DNA of 34,754 nucleotides from Butyrivibrio sp. (lineage in GTDB: Bacteria; Bacillota; Clostridia; Lachnospirales; Lachnospiraceae): contig JAMPDT010000009.1 in the NCBI GenBank assembly GCA_023665525.1, forward strand, positions 1 to 34,754, in the 5' to 3' direction. Positions 8,702-17,331 of this stretch are shown piece after piece. The translations under genes were made by a program, and so were the position numbers. Positions within the stretch are counted from its first letter, which is position 1, and the number at the start of each line of letters is the position of its first letter. The notes below the pieces were generated by a model. That model saw only the letters and a program-made list of their open reading frames with translations, searched no databases and was not told the origin of the DNA.

Positions 8702-9334
8702 ATGCTTAATTACCTTTGGGCGTTTATGATTCTTGCGGGAGTGGTGTACGGAACCGTGACGGGAAATATCGAGGCGGTCAGCAGCGGGCTTATTGAGGGC
8801 GGCGGCGAGGCGGTATCGCTGTGCATTACAATGCTCGGAATCGTGTCGCTTTGGACAGGACTTATGAATATTGCGCAAAAAAGCGGACTGATAGCTTCCT
8901 TGAAGCGAAAAATCAGTCCGCTTATTAAATTTCTTTTCCCTGAGGTGCCGATGACGCATCCTGCGGCGGAGTACATAGCCATGAATATGATTGCCAATCT
9001 GTGCGGGCTGGGCTGGGCGGCTACGCCTGCGGGGCTTAAGGCTATGGAGGCGCTCGCGTCGCTTCAGGACGAGGCAGCAGGGCGGCACGTGAAAACCGCG
9101 TCGGACGCGATGTGCGCCTTTCTTATCATAAATATTTCGTCCATTCAGCTTATTCCCGTAAATATCATAGCGTACAGAGCCGAGTACGGAAGCGTAAGTC
9201 CGACGGCAATAATTATTCCCGGAATAATCGCGACGACGGTGAGCACCGTGGCTGCGGTAATTTTCTGCAAAATTATGGGGCGCAAAAAAAGAGGGGGCGC
9301 TAATTCTGCATTCGTATCTGCTCGGTCAAAATAA
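8702..9334 (+). CDS. spmA: Spore maturation protein A
   Basis: Membrane protein of 210 aa with the nucleoside-recognition (Gate) domain of SpmA, which takes part in spore core dehydration in Bacillus and Clostridium. Visible family blocks are the N-terminal 'MLNYLWAFMILAGVVYG' helix, MLGIVSLWTGLMNIA, MTHPAAEYIAMNMIANLCGLGWAATP and ISSIQLIPVNIIAYR. GGAGAAG precedes the ATG. SpmA is normally followed at once by SpmB; here the next gene runs the other way, and the spmA stop lies 35 bases inside that gene's 3' end, so the last residues (about from GGANSAF) may be non-native. This implies sporulation ancestry for the host, though not that it sporulates. Confidence 0.9.
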   Translation: MLNYLWAFMILAGVVYGTVTGNIEAVSSGLIEGGGEAVSLCITMLGIVSLWTGLMNIAQKSGLIASLKRKISPLIKFLFPEVPMTHPAAEYIAMNMIANLCGLGWAATPAGLKAMEALASLQDEAAGRHVKTASDAMCAFLIINISSIQLIPVNIIAYRAEYGSVSPTAIIIPGIIATTVSTVAAVIFCKIMGRKKRGGANSAFVSARSK

Positions 9335-10271
9335 GCGGGAAGGCCGTCAGGGCGCTGCCGTCTAAGTTTTCCTTGTGCATATCCACCGCCGTTATTTGGT
9401 GATTGTCGTAAGAGGTATAATAATATATGCCCTTTGAGGCGTTGCAGCAGGAGGTGTAAATGGTTATTTCGTATTTGCCGTCCTCCAAGTCGCAGCAGCC
9501 CCTTTGCTGGTCAACCGATGCCATAATATGGAAAAACTGGCTGACGCTTTCCTCCTCGGAGGCTCCCGAGCGGGAGTTTTGCCTGACGAAGGCGGCGCGG
9601 ACAAACCGCGACTGCGACGACAAATCACCCGGAAGCCCCAGCGCTCCCATGCCGCGGCTGTAAGCGGACAGGGAAAGCTTGTCCGAAAAGGAGTTTACGG
9701 GAGGCTTGGTCGAAAGCCCCATATAATTGTTGAGGTTAAAAAGCTGTTCCCTAAAGGGCGGGTTGTTCGTCAGTACGCCCACGGGATTGTCGTATATAGT
9801 AACGCCCTCCGCCACCGCCTCGACGGTAATCGCCTCGTCGCCGTCCGCGATCAGCCAGTGAAGCTGTCCTATCGGCATACTGCCGAAAGCGTCGTCCGTA
9901 ATATTGACGTTTTCAAGAAGGACCCTTGCCTCCCTTACGCTCGCGCATTGGCACAAAATCCACGGGATAAACTCAAACTGCGCCACATTTCTTTTGCCGT
10001 CGGCTTTTTTTTCGTAATGCGCGTTTCCGACGAAATTAAGCCCTGCCATACCGAGCCCCTTTTCGTTGACCGCGTCGTAGTAAAGCGGGTAGCCGTCGGC
10101 AATATGCGCCATGCCTATCATCGCGTAATGGCTGTCGAGGCTGCCCTCGTGCGTAAAGGAAAAGGGAAAGCTGCGCGGCGTTACCGTGACCTTTTCCCCG
10201 TAGGAAAACTCATAGTCAAGGGTTCTGCCGAAATAAAAATCCTGTGTTTTGTAGGTTGCTGCCGTACACAT
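9300..10271 (-). CDS. Choloylglycine hydrolase family protein (bile salt hydrolase-like)
   Basis: N-terminal nucleophile amidase of 323 aa. Removal of Met1 would expose Cys2 (MCTAATYK), the nucleophile. Family active-site residues can be placed by eye: Arg16 and Asp19 in FGRTLDYE, Asn79 in AGLNF, Asn169 in VLTNNPPF and Arg222 in SRFVRAAF. The whole sequence, including LHWLIAD, LPGD and IYYYTSYDNHQITAVDM-like blocks, follows the Clostridium perfringens conjugated bile acid hydrolase much better than a penicillin V acylase, so deconjugation of glyco- or tauro-bile acids is the best guess; some homologues prefer penicillin V or N-acyl amides. No signal peptide is seen. A ribosome binding site GGAGG lies about 8 bases before the ATG. 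Its 3' end overlaps spmA by 35 bases. Confidence 0.9.
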   Translation of the reverse strand: MCTAATYKTQDFYFGRTLDYEFSYGEKVTVTPRSFPFSFTHEGSLDSHYAMIGMAHIADGYPLYYDAVNEKGLGMAGLNFVGNAHYEKKADGKRNVAQFEFIPWILCQCASVREARVLLENVNITDDAFGSMPIGQLHWLIADGDEAITVEAVAEGVTIYDNPVGVLTNNPPFREQLFNLNNYMGLSTKPPVNSFSDKLSLSAYSRGMGALGLPGDLSSQSRFVRAAFVRQNSRSGASEEESVSQFFHIMASVDQQRGCCDLEDGKYEITIYTSCCNASKGIYYYTSYDNHQITAVDMHKENLDGSALTAFPLILTEQIRMQN

Positions 10272-10313
10272 ATGTCTGCCTCCGTTTTAATATGATAAAC
10301 TTATTTTACCCGA

Positions 10314-10342
10314 ATTGTACACCAATAATCGGAATATTTCAA
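10314..10342 (-). promoter_or_regulatory. Promoter of the choloylglycine hydrolase gene
   Basis: On the minus strand TTGAAA (10337-10342) and TACAAT (10314-10319) are spaced by 17 bases, 43 bases ahead of the start at 10271. Confidence 0.6.
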
Positions 10343-10413
10343 CAGCGTAACCGATTATGCGCTTTTGCATATAAATATATAAACGGCGCAGGCTTTGAGG
10401 GTGAACGGCTTCA

Positions 10414-10977
10414 ATGAGGAAAAATCGGCGTCTCGACGGCACGGCAGAGGAATATCTTAGGTGCTTTGACAAAATAATGGACAATATGATTAAGGGAATG
10501 ACAAAAGCAAGGCTGACAGACAGTCTTTCGCATAATTTTATCGTGCAGATGATACCTCACCATATGGCGGCGATAGAAATGTCGCGCAATATACTTCAAT
10601 ATACGGACTGCGCGCCCCTGCGGGAGATAGCGTCGGGAATAATAGACGAGCAGACGAAAAGCATCGAGAATATGCGGGAAGCGCTTTGCGAGTGCTCCAA
10701 GCTTAAAAATTCGCAGTGGGACATTTGTATGTATGGGGAATGCTTTGGGCAAATTACGCGGACGATGTTTGCCGAAATGAGAAACGCCTGCGCCGTCAAT
10801 AACGTAAGCGCGGATTTTATGTATGAAATGATTCCCCACCACGAGGGGGCGATCCGAATGTCGGAAAATCTTCTGCGCTTTCGGATATGCGGGGAGCTGG
10901 TTCCCATTCTCGACGCAATCATCGTTTCGCAGAAAAAAGGGATTGCCGAAATGGAGAGCCTGCTGAAATGCGTTTAG
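10414..10977 (+). CDS. DUF305 protein with duplicated MIPHH motif
   Basis: Protein of 187 aa made of two similar halves. Each carries the hallmark DUF305 helix: MIPHHMAAIEMSRNIL starting at Met46 and MIPHHEGAIRMSENLL starting at Met139. The domain belongs to the ferritin-like four-helix group and is often associated with copper or other metals, the His pairs and nearby Met residues being plausible ligands; that function is not proven here. No signal peptide or clear membrane helix is visible, unlike many DUF305 proteins, which are exported. GAGGGTGA lies about 8 bases before the ATG. It is separated from the convergent cellobiose phosphorylase gene by a bidirectional terminator. Confidence 0.85.
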   Translation: MRKNRRLDGTAEEYLRCFDKIMDNMIKGMTKARLTDSLSHNFIVQMIPHHMAAIEMSRNILQYTDCAPLREIASGIIDEQTKSIENMREALCECSKLKNSQWDICMYGECFGQITRTMFAEMRNACAVNNVSADFMYEMIPHHEGAIRMSENLLRFRICGELVPILDAIIVSQKKGIAEMESLLKCV

Positions 10978-10992
10978 GCAGTATTTTATAAA

Positions 10993-11038
10993 AAAGGACC
11001 GCGAGCCGTCCGCAATGCCGAACGGAGCGCGGTCCTTT
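10993..11038. terminator. Bidirectional terminator between DUF305 gene and cellobiose phosphorylase gene
   Basis: An 11-bp perfect stem, AAAGGACCGCG (10993-11003) with CGCGGTCCTTT (11028-11038), flanked by A-rich sequence on one side and TTT on the other, between two convergent genes. Confidence 0.8.
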
Positions 11039-11051
11039 AATTAAGCGGATT

Positions 11052-13487
11052 TTATCCCATTACAACCTCTACGTTGTAAATCTCCTTGCCGGGAACGTAG
11101 GGAACTACGCAGCCCTCAACGGCGGCGCCGTCAACCGTCATCGACTTAACGCCCTTTTCAACGTCGGAGGGATTCTTGACGGTGATGTTGTAGGTGCCCT
11201 CGCGGAATTTTCTTGTCAGCGTAAAATCGCCGAAGCCCTTGGGCGTGCAGGGATTGATTGAAAGTCCCTTGTGCGTCGGGGCAACGCCCAAAATGTACTG
11301 GGAGATGTTTACGAAGGTCCATGCGGCGGTACCCGTAAGCCAACTGTTCTTTGCCTCGCCGTGGAATTTGGCGTCGCGTCCCGCAACCATCTGCGAATAT
11401 ACGTAAGGCTCCGTTCTGTGAATCTCGCTGAATTCCTCACAGTAGGCGGGGCAGGTTTTTTGGTAAATCTCAAAGGCTCTGTCGCCGCGTCCTATAACGG
11501 TTTCGGCGCAGGAAACCCAAGGATTGTTGTGACAGAAGATTCCCGCGTTCTCCTTGTATCCCGGGGGATACGAGGTGACCTCGCCCAGCTCGACATGGTA
11601 TTTGGTGTAGGCGGGCTGGAGAATCATTACGCCGTACTTCGTATCAAGCTTTTCCTTGACGGAGTCGAGAGCCTTCCTTGCGTGCCCCTCCTCAACGCCG
11701 ATTCCGGCGAGGACGCAGAAGCCCTGAGGCTCGATGAAAATCTGTCCCTCCTCGCATTCCTTGGAGCCGACCTTGTTGCTGTACGCGTCGTAGGCGCGCA
11801 CGAACCAGTCGCCGTCCCAGCCGTCCGCGAGAACCGCCTCGTACATTTTATCAACCTCGGCAAGCGCGTAGGAAGCCTCGGCGGAATCTCCGAGAAGCTC
11901 GCAAAGCTCCGCGTACTCCTTGCCGTATTTTACAAACATTCCCGCGATGAATACCGATTCCGCAACAGGTCCCTCGGAGGGTCCGAAGGTCTGGAATGAC
12001 TCGCCGGGCTGCTCCGAGAAGCAGTTAAGGTTAAGGCAGTCGTTCCAGTCCGCGCGTCCGATAAGGGGGAGCTTGTGCGGTCCCTTGTGGTTCACGATAT
12101 AGTCAAAGGAGCGTTTAAGGTGCGTCATAAGCGGCTGCGCCTTGGATTCGTCGTTGTCGAAGGGAACGGATTCCTTAAGTATGGAAATATCGCCGCTTTC
12201 CTTGATGTAGGCGCTTGTTCCCGCAATAAGCCAAAGCGGATCGTCGTTGAAGCCGCTTCCGATGTCGGCGTTGCCCTTTTTGGTGAGGGGCTGGTACTGA
12301 TGATAAGCGCTTCCGTCCTCAAACTGCGTCGAGGCGATGTCTATAATTCTTTGGCGCGCCCTCTCGGGAATGAGATGAACGAAGCCGAGAAGATCCTGAC
12401 AGGAATCCCTAAAGCCCATTCCGCGTCCGATTCCCGACTCGTAATAGGAGGCGGAGCGGCTCATATTGAAGGTTACCATACACTGGTACTGGTTCCAGAT
12501 ATTTACCATACGGTTGACCTTGTCGTTGGAGGAATTGACCGTATATTTGGAAAGAAGCGCGCTCCAGTAGTCGTTAAGCTCGGCGAACGCCCTGTCAACG
12601 TCGGCGTCCGTCCGGTATTTGGCAAGAAGCGCTCTTGCGGGCTTCTTGTTGACTACGTTATGGGCTTCCCACTTGTCCTCGACGGGATTTTCGATATATG
12701 CGAGAACGAACACGAAGCTTTTGCTTTCGCCGGGAGCAAGCTTTACGTTGAGCTGGTGGCTTGCGATGGGCGACCAGCCGCTTGCCACGGAGCCTGTGCA
12801 GGCGCCGTTTACGACAGCGTCGGGAGTGTCGATTCCGTTGTAAAGTCCGACGAAGCTGTCCCTTGCGGTGTCGAAGCCGTCAACGGGGCTGTTTACCGAG
12901 TAAACCGCGTAATGGTTGCGGCGTTCGCGGTACTCCGTCTTGTGGTAGATTGTCGAGCCGTCAACCTCAACCTCTCCCGTGCTGAGATTGCGCTGGAAAT
13001 TGCGCGAATCGTCGTCCGCATTCCAAAGACACCACTCGACATAGGAGAATACCTTGAAATCCTTGTCCGATTGGGAATTATTGGTGAGCGTAAGCCTTGT
13101 GACCTCGCAGTTGTCGTTCATGGGAACAAAGGTGAGAACCGAAGCCTCAAGTCCGTTCTTGGAGCCCTTGAATTTGCTGTAACCCATGCCGTGGCGGCAC
13201 TCGTACGAATCAAGCTCCGTTTTGGCGGGCTTCCAGCCGGGATTCCAAATCGAATCGCCGTCCTTTATGTAAATGTACTTACCGTTAATATCGTTGGGCA
13301 CATCATTGTAACGGTAGCGCGTGAGCCTGAGCAGCTTGGCGTCCTTATAGAAGGTGTAGCCGCCGCAGGTGTTGGAAATAAGCGTGAAAAACTCCTTTGA
13401 ACCGAGATAGTTGATCCACGGCAGGGGAGTTTTCGGGGTGGTGATGACGTATTCTCTGTTGGAATCGTCAAAATAACCATACTTCAT
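11052..13487 (-). CDS. cbp: Cellobiose phosphorylase (GH94)
   Basis: Cytoplasmic enzyme that splits cellobiose with phosphate to alpha-glucose-1-phosphate and glucose, saving ATP. The ATG at 13487 ([15 protein letters not shown]) is chosen because AGGAGG lies 9 bases before it and the N-terminus then matches the family; this gives 811 aa, the usual size of cellobiose phosphorylases and well short of cellodextrin phosphorylases (about 980). Visible are the N-terminal beta-sandwich with [10 protein letters not shown], the catalytic-domain motif DWND at residues 480-483 containing the general-acid Asp, and the C-terminal [16 protein letters not shown] and INPCTP blocks. It diverges from a sugar-import operon. 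Chitobiose phosphorylase is an alternative but less likely. Confidence 0.95.
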   Translation of the reverse strand: MKYGYFDDSNREYVITTPKTPLPWINYLGSKEFFTLISNTCGGYTFYKDAKLLRLTRYRYNDVPNDINGKYIYIKDGDSIWNPGWKPAKTELDSYECRHGMGYSKFKGSKNGLEASVLTFVPMNDNCEVTRLTLTNNSQSDKDFKVFSYVEWCLWNADDDSRNFQRNLSTGEVEVDGSTIYHKTEYRERRNHYAVYSVNSPVDGFDTARDSFVGLYNGIDTPDAVVNGACTGSVASGWSPIASHQLNVKLAPGESKSFVFVLAYIENPVEDKWEAHNVVNKKPARALLAKYRTDADVDRAFAELNDYWSALLSKYTVNSSNDKVNRMVNIWNQYQCMVTFNMSRSASYYESGIGRGMGFRDSCQDLLGFVHLIPERARQRIIDIASTQFEDGSAYHQYQPLTKKGNADIGSGFNDDPLWLIAGTSAYIKESGDISILKESVPFDNDESKAQPLMTHLKRSFDYIVNHKGPHKLPLIGRADWNDCLNLNCFSEQPGESFQTFGPSEGPVAESVFIAGMFVKYGKEYAELCELLGDSAEASYALAEVDKMYEAVLADGWDGDWFVRAYDAYSNKVGSKECEEGQIFIEPQGFCVLAGIGVEEGHARKALDSVKEKLDTKYGVMILQPAYTKYHVELGEVTSYPPGYKENAGIFCHNNPWVSCAETVIGRGDRAFEIYQKTCPAYCEEFSEIHRTEPYVYSQMVAGRDAKFHGEAKNSWLTGTAAWTFVNISQYILGVAPTHKGLSINPCTPKGFGDFTLTRKFREGTYNITVKNPSDVEKGVKSMTVDGAAVEGCVVPYVPGKEIYNVEVVMG

Positions 13488-13609
13488 ATACATTATCCTC
13501 CTGATAAAAAATAACCCATTACGTTCACGGGCAGCGCGCCGCGCCGAACAAAATTCACGGTAAATAATGGGAGCCGAATCGCTTCGGCAAATACCTCGCA
13601 AGTGCTTTC

Positions 13610-13638
13610 ATTATATCAAAGGCAATGCTAAAATACAA
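13610..13638 (-). promoter_or_regulatory. Promoter of the cellobiose phosphorylase gene
   Basis: On the minus strand TTGTAT (13633-13638) and TATAAT (13610-13615) are spaced by exactly 17 bases. Between it and the start is a small inverted repeat, GCCGAA and TTCGGC around TCGC (13573-13588), which may be an operator or 5'-UTR hairpin. The 320-base gap from 13488 to 13807 holds this promoter, the rightward one, and nothing else that I can identify. Confidence 0.75.
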
Positions 13639-13687
13639 GAAGTTTAGCCGCAGCCTTGAAAATATTCTGAAAATTTACAAAAATAAA

Positions 13688-13714
13688 TTGCTTTTTGGTA
13701 TACTTTGATATAAT
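13688..13714 (+). promoter_or_regulatory. Possible promoter of the YesL-like gene
   Basis: TTGCTT at 13688-13693 and TATAAT at 13709-13714. The spacer is only 15 bases, so the -35 assignment is uncertain, but the -10 is perfect. Confidence 0.45.
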
Positions 13715-13807
13715 ATTTAAATTGCGGAAAAGCCCGTTCGGCGCGATAATCTCTGCGGGACGGAACGGGGCTGTTTCTGCGCAAATAGCGGTAAAACGGA
13801 GCGGAGA

Positions 13808-14434
13808 ATGAACAAACTTTTTCACGCGGATAATCCCTTTAACAGATTTATGTATAAGCTCGGCTGTCTTATACTGGTGAACATTTATTTTCTGCTGTGC
13901 TGCATACCGATTGTGACGATCGGCGCATCTCTTACGGCAGCCGATTTTGTGTGCTATAAGATGAAGGAGGAGCCGGATGTGAAAATCACATCTGTATTTT
14001 TTCGTGCTTTCGCGTCAAATTTCCTTAATTCGACGCTTGTGTGGATTATTTTCGCGGGAATTATGTCGGCGCTCGTGTACGGCTTTATATGGGGCTTTAC
14101 GTCGGGCGCGAATATGGCGGCGTGCATACTGTGCGCGATCGGCGTTATAATCGCGGGGGCGGGCGGCACGTTTGTTTTTATGCTTATCGCAAGATACAAA
14201 AATACGATAATGGCGCAGATTCTTAACGGCTTTAAGGTGGGCTTTGGAAATCTTGCATGGACTGTTCTGATATGGCTTGTGTGGGCTGTCCCGATTCTTG
14301 TTTTTCTGTCGGTTCCGGGGCTTTTGATATACGCGGGCTGGCTTTGGCTGCTCTGCGGCTTCGCCGTTCTTATCTACGTTACGGCGGGCATATACAGGCA
14401 TATTTTCAAAAAGCTTGAAAAAAAAGAGGACTAG
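13808..14434 (+). CDS. YesL family (DUF624) membrane protein
   Basis: Membrane protein of 208 aa with about five hydrophobic segments, recognised from its N-terminal layout (NPFNRFMYKLGCLILVNIYF, then CIPIVTIGAS) as a DUF624/YesL protein. The biochemical role of the family is not known; its genes almost always sit in sugar ABC importer loci, as here, directly before a LacI-type regulator and a solute-binding protein. The ATG at 13808 follows GGAGCGGAGA. The LacI gene starts 45 bases downstream with no terminator, so the two are probably co-transcribed. Confidence 0.8.
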   Translation: MNKLFHADNPFNRFMYKLGCLILVNIYFLLCCIPIVTIGASLTAADFVCYKMKEEPDVKITSVFFRAFASNFLNSTLVWIIFAGIMSALVYGFIWGFTSGANMAACILCAIGVIIAGAGGTFVFMLIARYKNTIMAQILNGFKVGFGNLAWTVLIWLVWAVPILVFLSVPGLLIYAGWLWLLCGFAVLIYVTAGIYRHIFKKLEKKED

Positions 14435-14479
14435 AAGGGCTGCCCGGATACGGACGGGGCGGCGGCAAAAGAGGTAGAC

Positions 14480-15490
14480 ATGGTATCAATCAAGGATATA
14501 GCGTCGGCGTGCGGAGTTTCGGCATCAACGGTGAGCAAGGCGCTGAACAATCATAGAGATATAAGCGACGGCACGAAGGAGCTTGTGCGCCGAAAGGCGG
14601 CGGAGCTTGGTTATCGTCCGAACGCGGCGGCTCAGGTGCTTAAGACCAACAGGAGCAAAAATCTCGGCGTGCTTTTCGTGGACGAGGCGATGAACGGGCT
14701 TACGCACGATTTTTTCGCGAGGGTGCTTGACAGCTTTAAGGTTACGGCGGAGAAATACGGCTACGACATTACTTTTATAATATCCCACAAATACGGGGAG
14801 GGCGGAATGAGCTATCTGGAGCACAGCCGTTACAGAAGATTTGACGGGGTGGTCATAGCCTGCGTCAAGTTTGAGGCGCCCGAGGTGCAGGAGCTTATAA
14901 ACAGCGAAATCCCGATTGTCACGATAGATTACAGCTCCAACGAGAGAATTTCGGTGCTCTCCGACAATTTAAAGGGAATGTCAATGCTGACGCAGTACGC
15001 CGCGGATATGGGGCACAGGCGGATCGCCTATATTTACGGGGAGGCTTCGCTGCCCACCACGAACAGGCTCTCGGGCTTCTATATCACGATGGAAAACAAC
15101 AAGATTCCCGTGAACGACGCTTATGTGCGCGAAATAAGGTACCGCAATATGGAGGAGGCGGCGCGGGAGACGCGCGAGCTTATGGCACTGCCGGTTCCTC
15201 CGACCTGCATACTGTACCCCGACGATTATTCCTGCTTCGGCGGAATAATCGCGCTCAGGAATATGGGGCTTCGCATTCCCGATGACATATCGGTTGCGGG
15301 CTACGACGGAATCCCGATGGCGATACAGTTTGAGCCGAGGCTTACCACGGTTATACAGAATACCTCCAATATAGGCAGGTGCGCGGCGGAAAAGCTTATA
15401 GGTCTTATCGAGCAGCCGAGGCTGACGGCTATCGAGAGCATTATAATTGATTCCGAGCTGTATAAGGGAGAGAGCGTGGGAAGAATATAA
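14480..15490 (+). CDS. LacI family transcriptional regulator
   Basis: Sugar-responsive DNA-binding repressor of 336 aa. Residues 3-55 form the LacI helix-turn-helix (DIASACGVSASTVSKALN) and hinge (RPNAAAQVLKTNRSKNLGVL); the rest is a periplasmic-binding-protein-like effector domain, including PDDISVAGYDGIPMAIQFEP and LTTVIQNTSNIG typical of the family. GAGGTAG precedes the ATG. Located between the YesL-like gene and the binding protein, it most likely controls this cellobiose import operon and perhaps the divergent phosphorylase. The inducer is inferred to be a beta-glucoside such as cellobiose. A strong terminator follows. Confidence 0.95.
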   Translation: MVSIKDIASACGVSASTVSKALNNHRDISDGTKELVRRKAAELGYRPNAAAQVLKTNRSKNLGVLFVDEAMNGLTHDFFARVLDSFKVTAEKYGYDITFIISHKYGEGGMSYLEHSRYRRFDGVVIACVKFEAPEVQELINSEIPIVTIDYSSNERISVLSDNLKGMSMLTQYAADMGHRRIAYIYGEASLPTTNRLSGFYITMENNKIPVNDAYVREIRYRNMEEAARETRELMALPVPPTCILYPDDYSCFGGIIALRNMGLRIPDDISVAGYDGIPMAIQFEPRLTTVIQNTSNIGRCAAEKLIGLIEQPRLTAIESIIIDSELYKGESVGRI

Positions 15491-15492
15491 CA

Positions 15493-15503
15493 GAAAACGA
15501 TTT
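15493..15503 (+). promoter_or_regulatory. Possible single LacI-type operator copy (GAAAACGATTT)
   Basis: An 11-base word identical to the left half of the operator at 15647-15657, located just after the LacI stop codon and 154 bases upstream of the main site. It could serve as an auxiliary site, or be coincidence. Confidence 0.3.
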
Positions 15504-15511
15504 CGGAGAAA

Positions 15512-15560
15512 GGGCGTCCCAATCGGGCTTGAGAACGGTTGGGAGGCTCTTTATTTTTTA
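15512..15560 (+). terminator. Intrinsic terminator after the LacI gene
   Basis: A 13-position stem with one mismatch (GGGCGTCCCAATC with GGTTGGGAGGCTC) followed by a T-rich run. It separates the regulator from the binding-protein transcript. Confidence 0.8.
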
Positions 15561-15609
15561 CTTTAACAAAATAAAATAGTCAAAATTAACAAAAAAATGT
15601 AAAAAGTGG

Positions 15610-15638
15610 TTGCATTTATTGTTATTAAGGTGTATTAT
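15610..15638 (+). promoter_or_regulatory. Promoter of the sugar-binding protein operon
   Basis: TTGCAT at 15610-15615 and TATTAT at 15633-15638, spacer 17 bases. The paired operator begins 9 bases downstream, so a bound repressor would cover the start of transcription. Confidence 0.75.
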
Positions 15639-15646
15639 TTAGTTGC

Positions 15647-15671
15647 GAAAACGATTTAGTTTGATCGTTTT
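15647..15671. promoter_or_regulatory. Paired LacI-type operator
   Basis: AAAACGAT (15648-15655) and its exact reverse complement ATCGTTTT (15664-15671) are separated by 8 bases. Each half has the pseudo-palindromic shape with a central CG that LacI-family proteins favour, and the two CG centres are 14 bases apart. It lies just downstream of the -10 box. Assignment to the LacI gene next door is an inference. Confidence 0.65.
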
Positions 15672-15725
15672 TGTGAGAGAAAAAAGAATCAGCCGCAATA
15701 GGGTATGCGGCGGAACGGAGGAACA

Positions 15726-17204
15726 ATGACAAAGTTTAAGAGATTTGCAGCCATTGGTTTGGCGGCTGCAATGTCAGTCGCAGCATTCGCAGGCTGCGGA
15801 ACGTCTTCGTCTTCTTCATCATCGGGTACGGGCGATAAGACTGAGGCGCCCACCAATGCCGGCAACGGAGACGAGACAAAGGCTCCCAATAACGCAGATA
15901 AGATCGATTACAGCAATGTAGGCGAGGGCGAGGGCAAGGTTCTCAACATCTATGTATGGAACGAGGAGTTCAAGGAGAGAGTTGAGGAGTTCTATCCCGG
16001 ATATGAGAAGGTTGACGGAACGACCGGCAAGATCGGCGATGTACAGGTCAACTTCGTTATCGTTGAGAACAAGGACAACAAGTATCAGGATAACCTTGAT
16101 ATGCAGCTTGAAAAAGAGGACAAAGGCGAAGCAAGCGACGACGAGAAGATCGACATCTTCCTTGTAGAGGCTGACTACGCGCTTAAGTATGTTGACGATC
16201 CCGCTTCCATGGATATTACCGATTTGGGTATTACCAAGGAGCAGATTGCAAATCAGTTTACATACACCCAGGACGTTATGACAAGCTCCGACGGCAAGCT
16301 TAAGGGTCTTTCATGGCAGGGCTGCCCCGGCGTACTTTGCTACAACAAGGCTATTGCAAAGGACGTGCTCGGCGCTGACGATCCCGACACCGTTCAGGCG
16401 GCTGTAAAGGATTGGGCTACATTTGAGGAGACCGCTCAGAAGATGGCTGACAAGGGCTACAAGATCGTTTCCGGCTTTGACGACAGCTACCGCGTATTCT
16501 CCAACAACGTATCCTCAAAGTGGGTTGACAAGGACGGTCAGAAGATTGTCGTTGACGACGCTATCATGAACTGGGTTAAGCAGACAAAGGACTTCACCGA
16601 CAAGGGCTACAACGACAAGACTATCCTTTGGAGCGACGAGTGGAAGGCAGGCTTCCCCGCAGATCAGAAGGTATTCTGCTACTTCGGACCCGCATGGCTT
16701 GTAGACTTCAACATCGGTCTTAAGGATCCCAAGACCAACGAGTACACCAACTCGGGCGTATGGTCGGTATGCGAGGGACCTCAGAATTTCTTCTGGGGCG
16801 GTACATGGATCTGCGCAGGCTCCAACACCGACAACAAGACTCTTGTTAAGAACATCATGCTTGCTCTTACGACGGATGCGGACATTATGACCGAAATCTG
16901 CAAGAAGAAGAACGACTTCGTAAACAACAAGGTGGCTATGGACGCTATCGCAAACGATGCTGAGTACAAGTCCGACTTCCTCGGAATGAATCCTATTCCT
17001 TACTACAATGCAGGCGTAGGCAAGATCGATCTCAAGTATCTCGGCGAGTACGATCAGGGCTGCAACGAGGAGTTCCAGAACGCAATGCACAACTATTTCC
17101 TCGGAGCCGCTACTCTTGATGAGGCAATGGATGCATTCAAGAAGGCTATCGGCGAGAAGTATCCCGCAATCAAGGATTACGAGCTTGTGTACAGCGCTGA
17201 ATAA
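15726..17204 (+). CDS. Sugar ABC transporter substrate-binding lipoprotein
   Basis: Membrane-anchored extracellular sugar-binding protein of a carbohydrate (family 1) ABC importer. The ATG at 15726 has GGAGG 6 bases upstream and gives 492 aa; a start 7 codons earlier lacks a good site. Signal peptide with lipobox FAGC, lipidated Cys24, followed by a Ser/Thr/Gly-rich flexible linker. The mature part contains WNEEFKERVEEFYPGYEKV, SWQGCPGVLCYNK and WGGTWICAGS, typical of the fold. Position beside cellobiose phosphorylase suggests cellobiose or cellodextrin binding. Codon use is more restricted (AAG, GAC, AAC, CTT) than in neighbours, fitting high expression. A terminator between it and the permeases would raise its level relative to them. 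Confidence 0.93.
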   Translation: MTKFKRFAAIGLAAAMSVAAFAGCGTSSSSSSSGTGDKTEAPTNAGNGDETKAPNNADKIDYSNVGEGEGKVLNIYVWNEEFKERVEEFYPGYEKVDGTTGKIGDVQVNFVIVENKDNKYQDNLDMQLEKEDKGEASDDEKIDIFLVEADYALKYVDDPASMDITDLGITKEQIANQFTYTQDVMTSSDGKLKGLSWQGCPGVLCYNKAIAKDVLGADDPDTVQAAVKDWATFEETAQKMADKGYKIVSGFDDSYRVFSNNVSSKWVDKDGQKIVVDDAIMNWVKQTKDFTDKGYNDKTILWSDEWKAGFPADQKVFCYFGPAWLVDFNIGLKDPKTNEYTNSGVWSVCEGPQNFFWGGTWICAGSNTDNKTLVKNIMLALTTDADIMTEICKKKNDFVNNKVAMDAIANDAEYKSDFLGMNPIPYYNAGVGKIDLKYLGEYDQGCNEEFQNAMHNYFLGAATLDEAMDAFKKAIGEKYPAIKDYELVYSAE

Positions 17205-17218
17205 TTAAACGGTTTATA

Positions 17219-17251
17219 ATATGCCTGCTCTTTGGGGCAGGCATATTTTTT
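17219..17251 (+). terminator. Terminator/attenuator between binding protein and permeases
   Basis: A 10-bp perfect stem, ATATGCCTGC with GCAGGCATAT around an 8-base loop, followed by a T-run. Because the permeases follow with no other clear promoter, this probably acts as a partial terminator. Confidence 0.85.
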
Positions 17252-17331
17252 ACCTTACAGACAAATCCGGCGGGATTTTATGTGGGGCGGAGCAGTTTCG
17301 GTACGCAGAAATTATTGTTAGGAGTGAAGGT

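Noticed and set aside
9504..10295. Rightward open frame of 263 codons
   Set aside because: Antisense shadow of the choloylglycine hydrolase gene, whose active-site residues are all intact.
12075..13400. Rightward open frame of 441 codons
   Set aside because: It lies wholly antisense to the cellobiose phosphorylase gene, has no ribosome site or family resemblance, and its length is explained by the codon bias of the real gene.
15643..15660. CcpA catabolite-response (cre) site
   Set aside because: TTGCGAAAACGATT looks similar at first, but the central CG is two bases out of register with the cre consensus; a LacI-type operator fits better.
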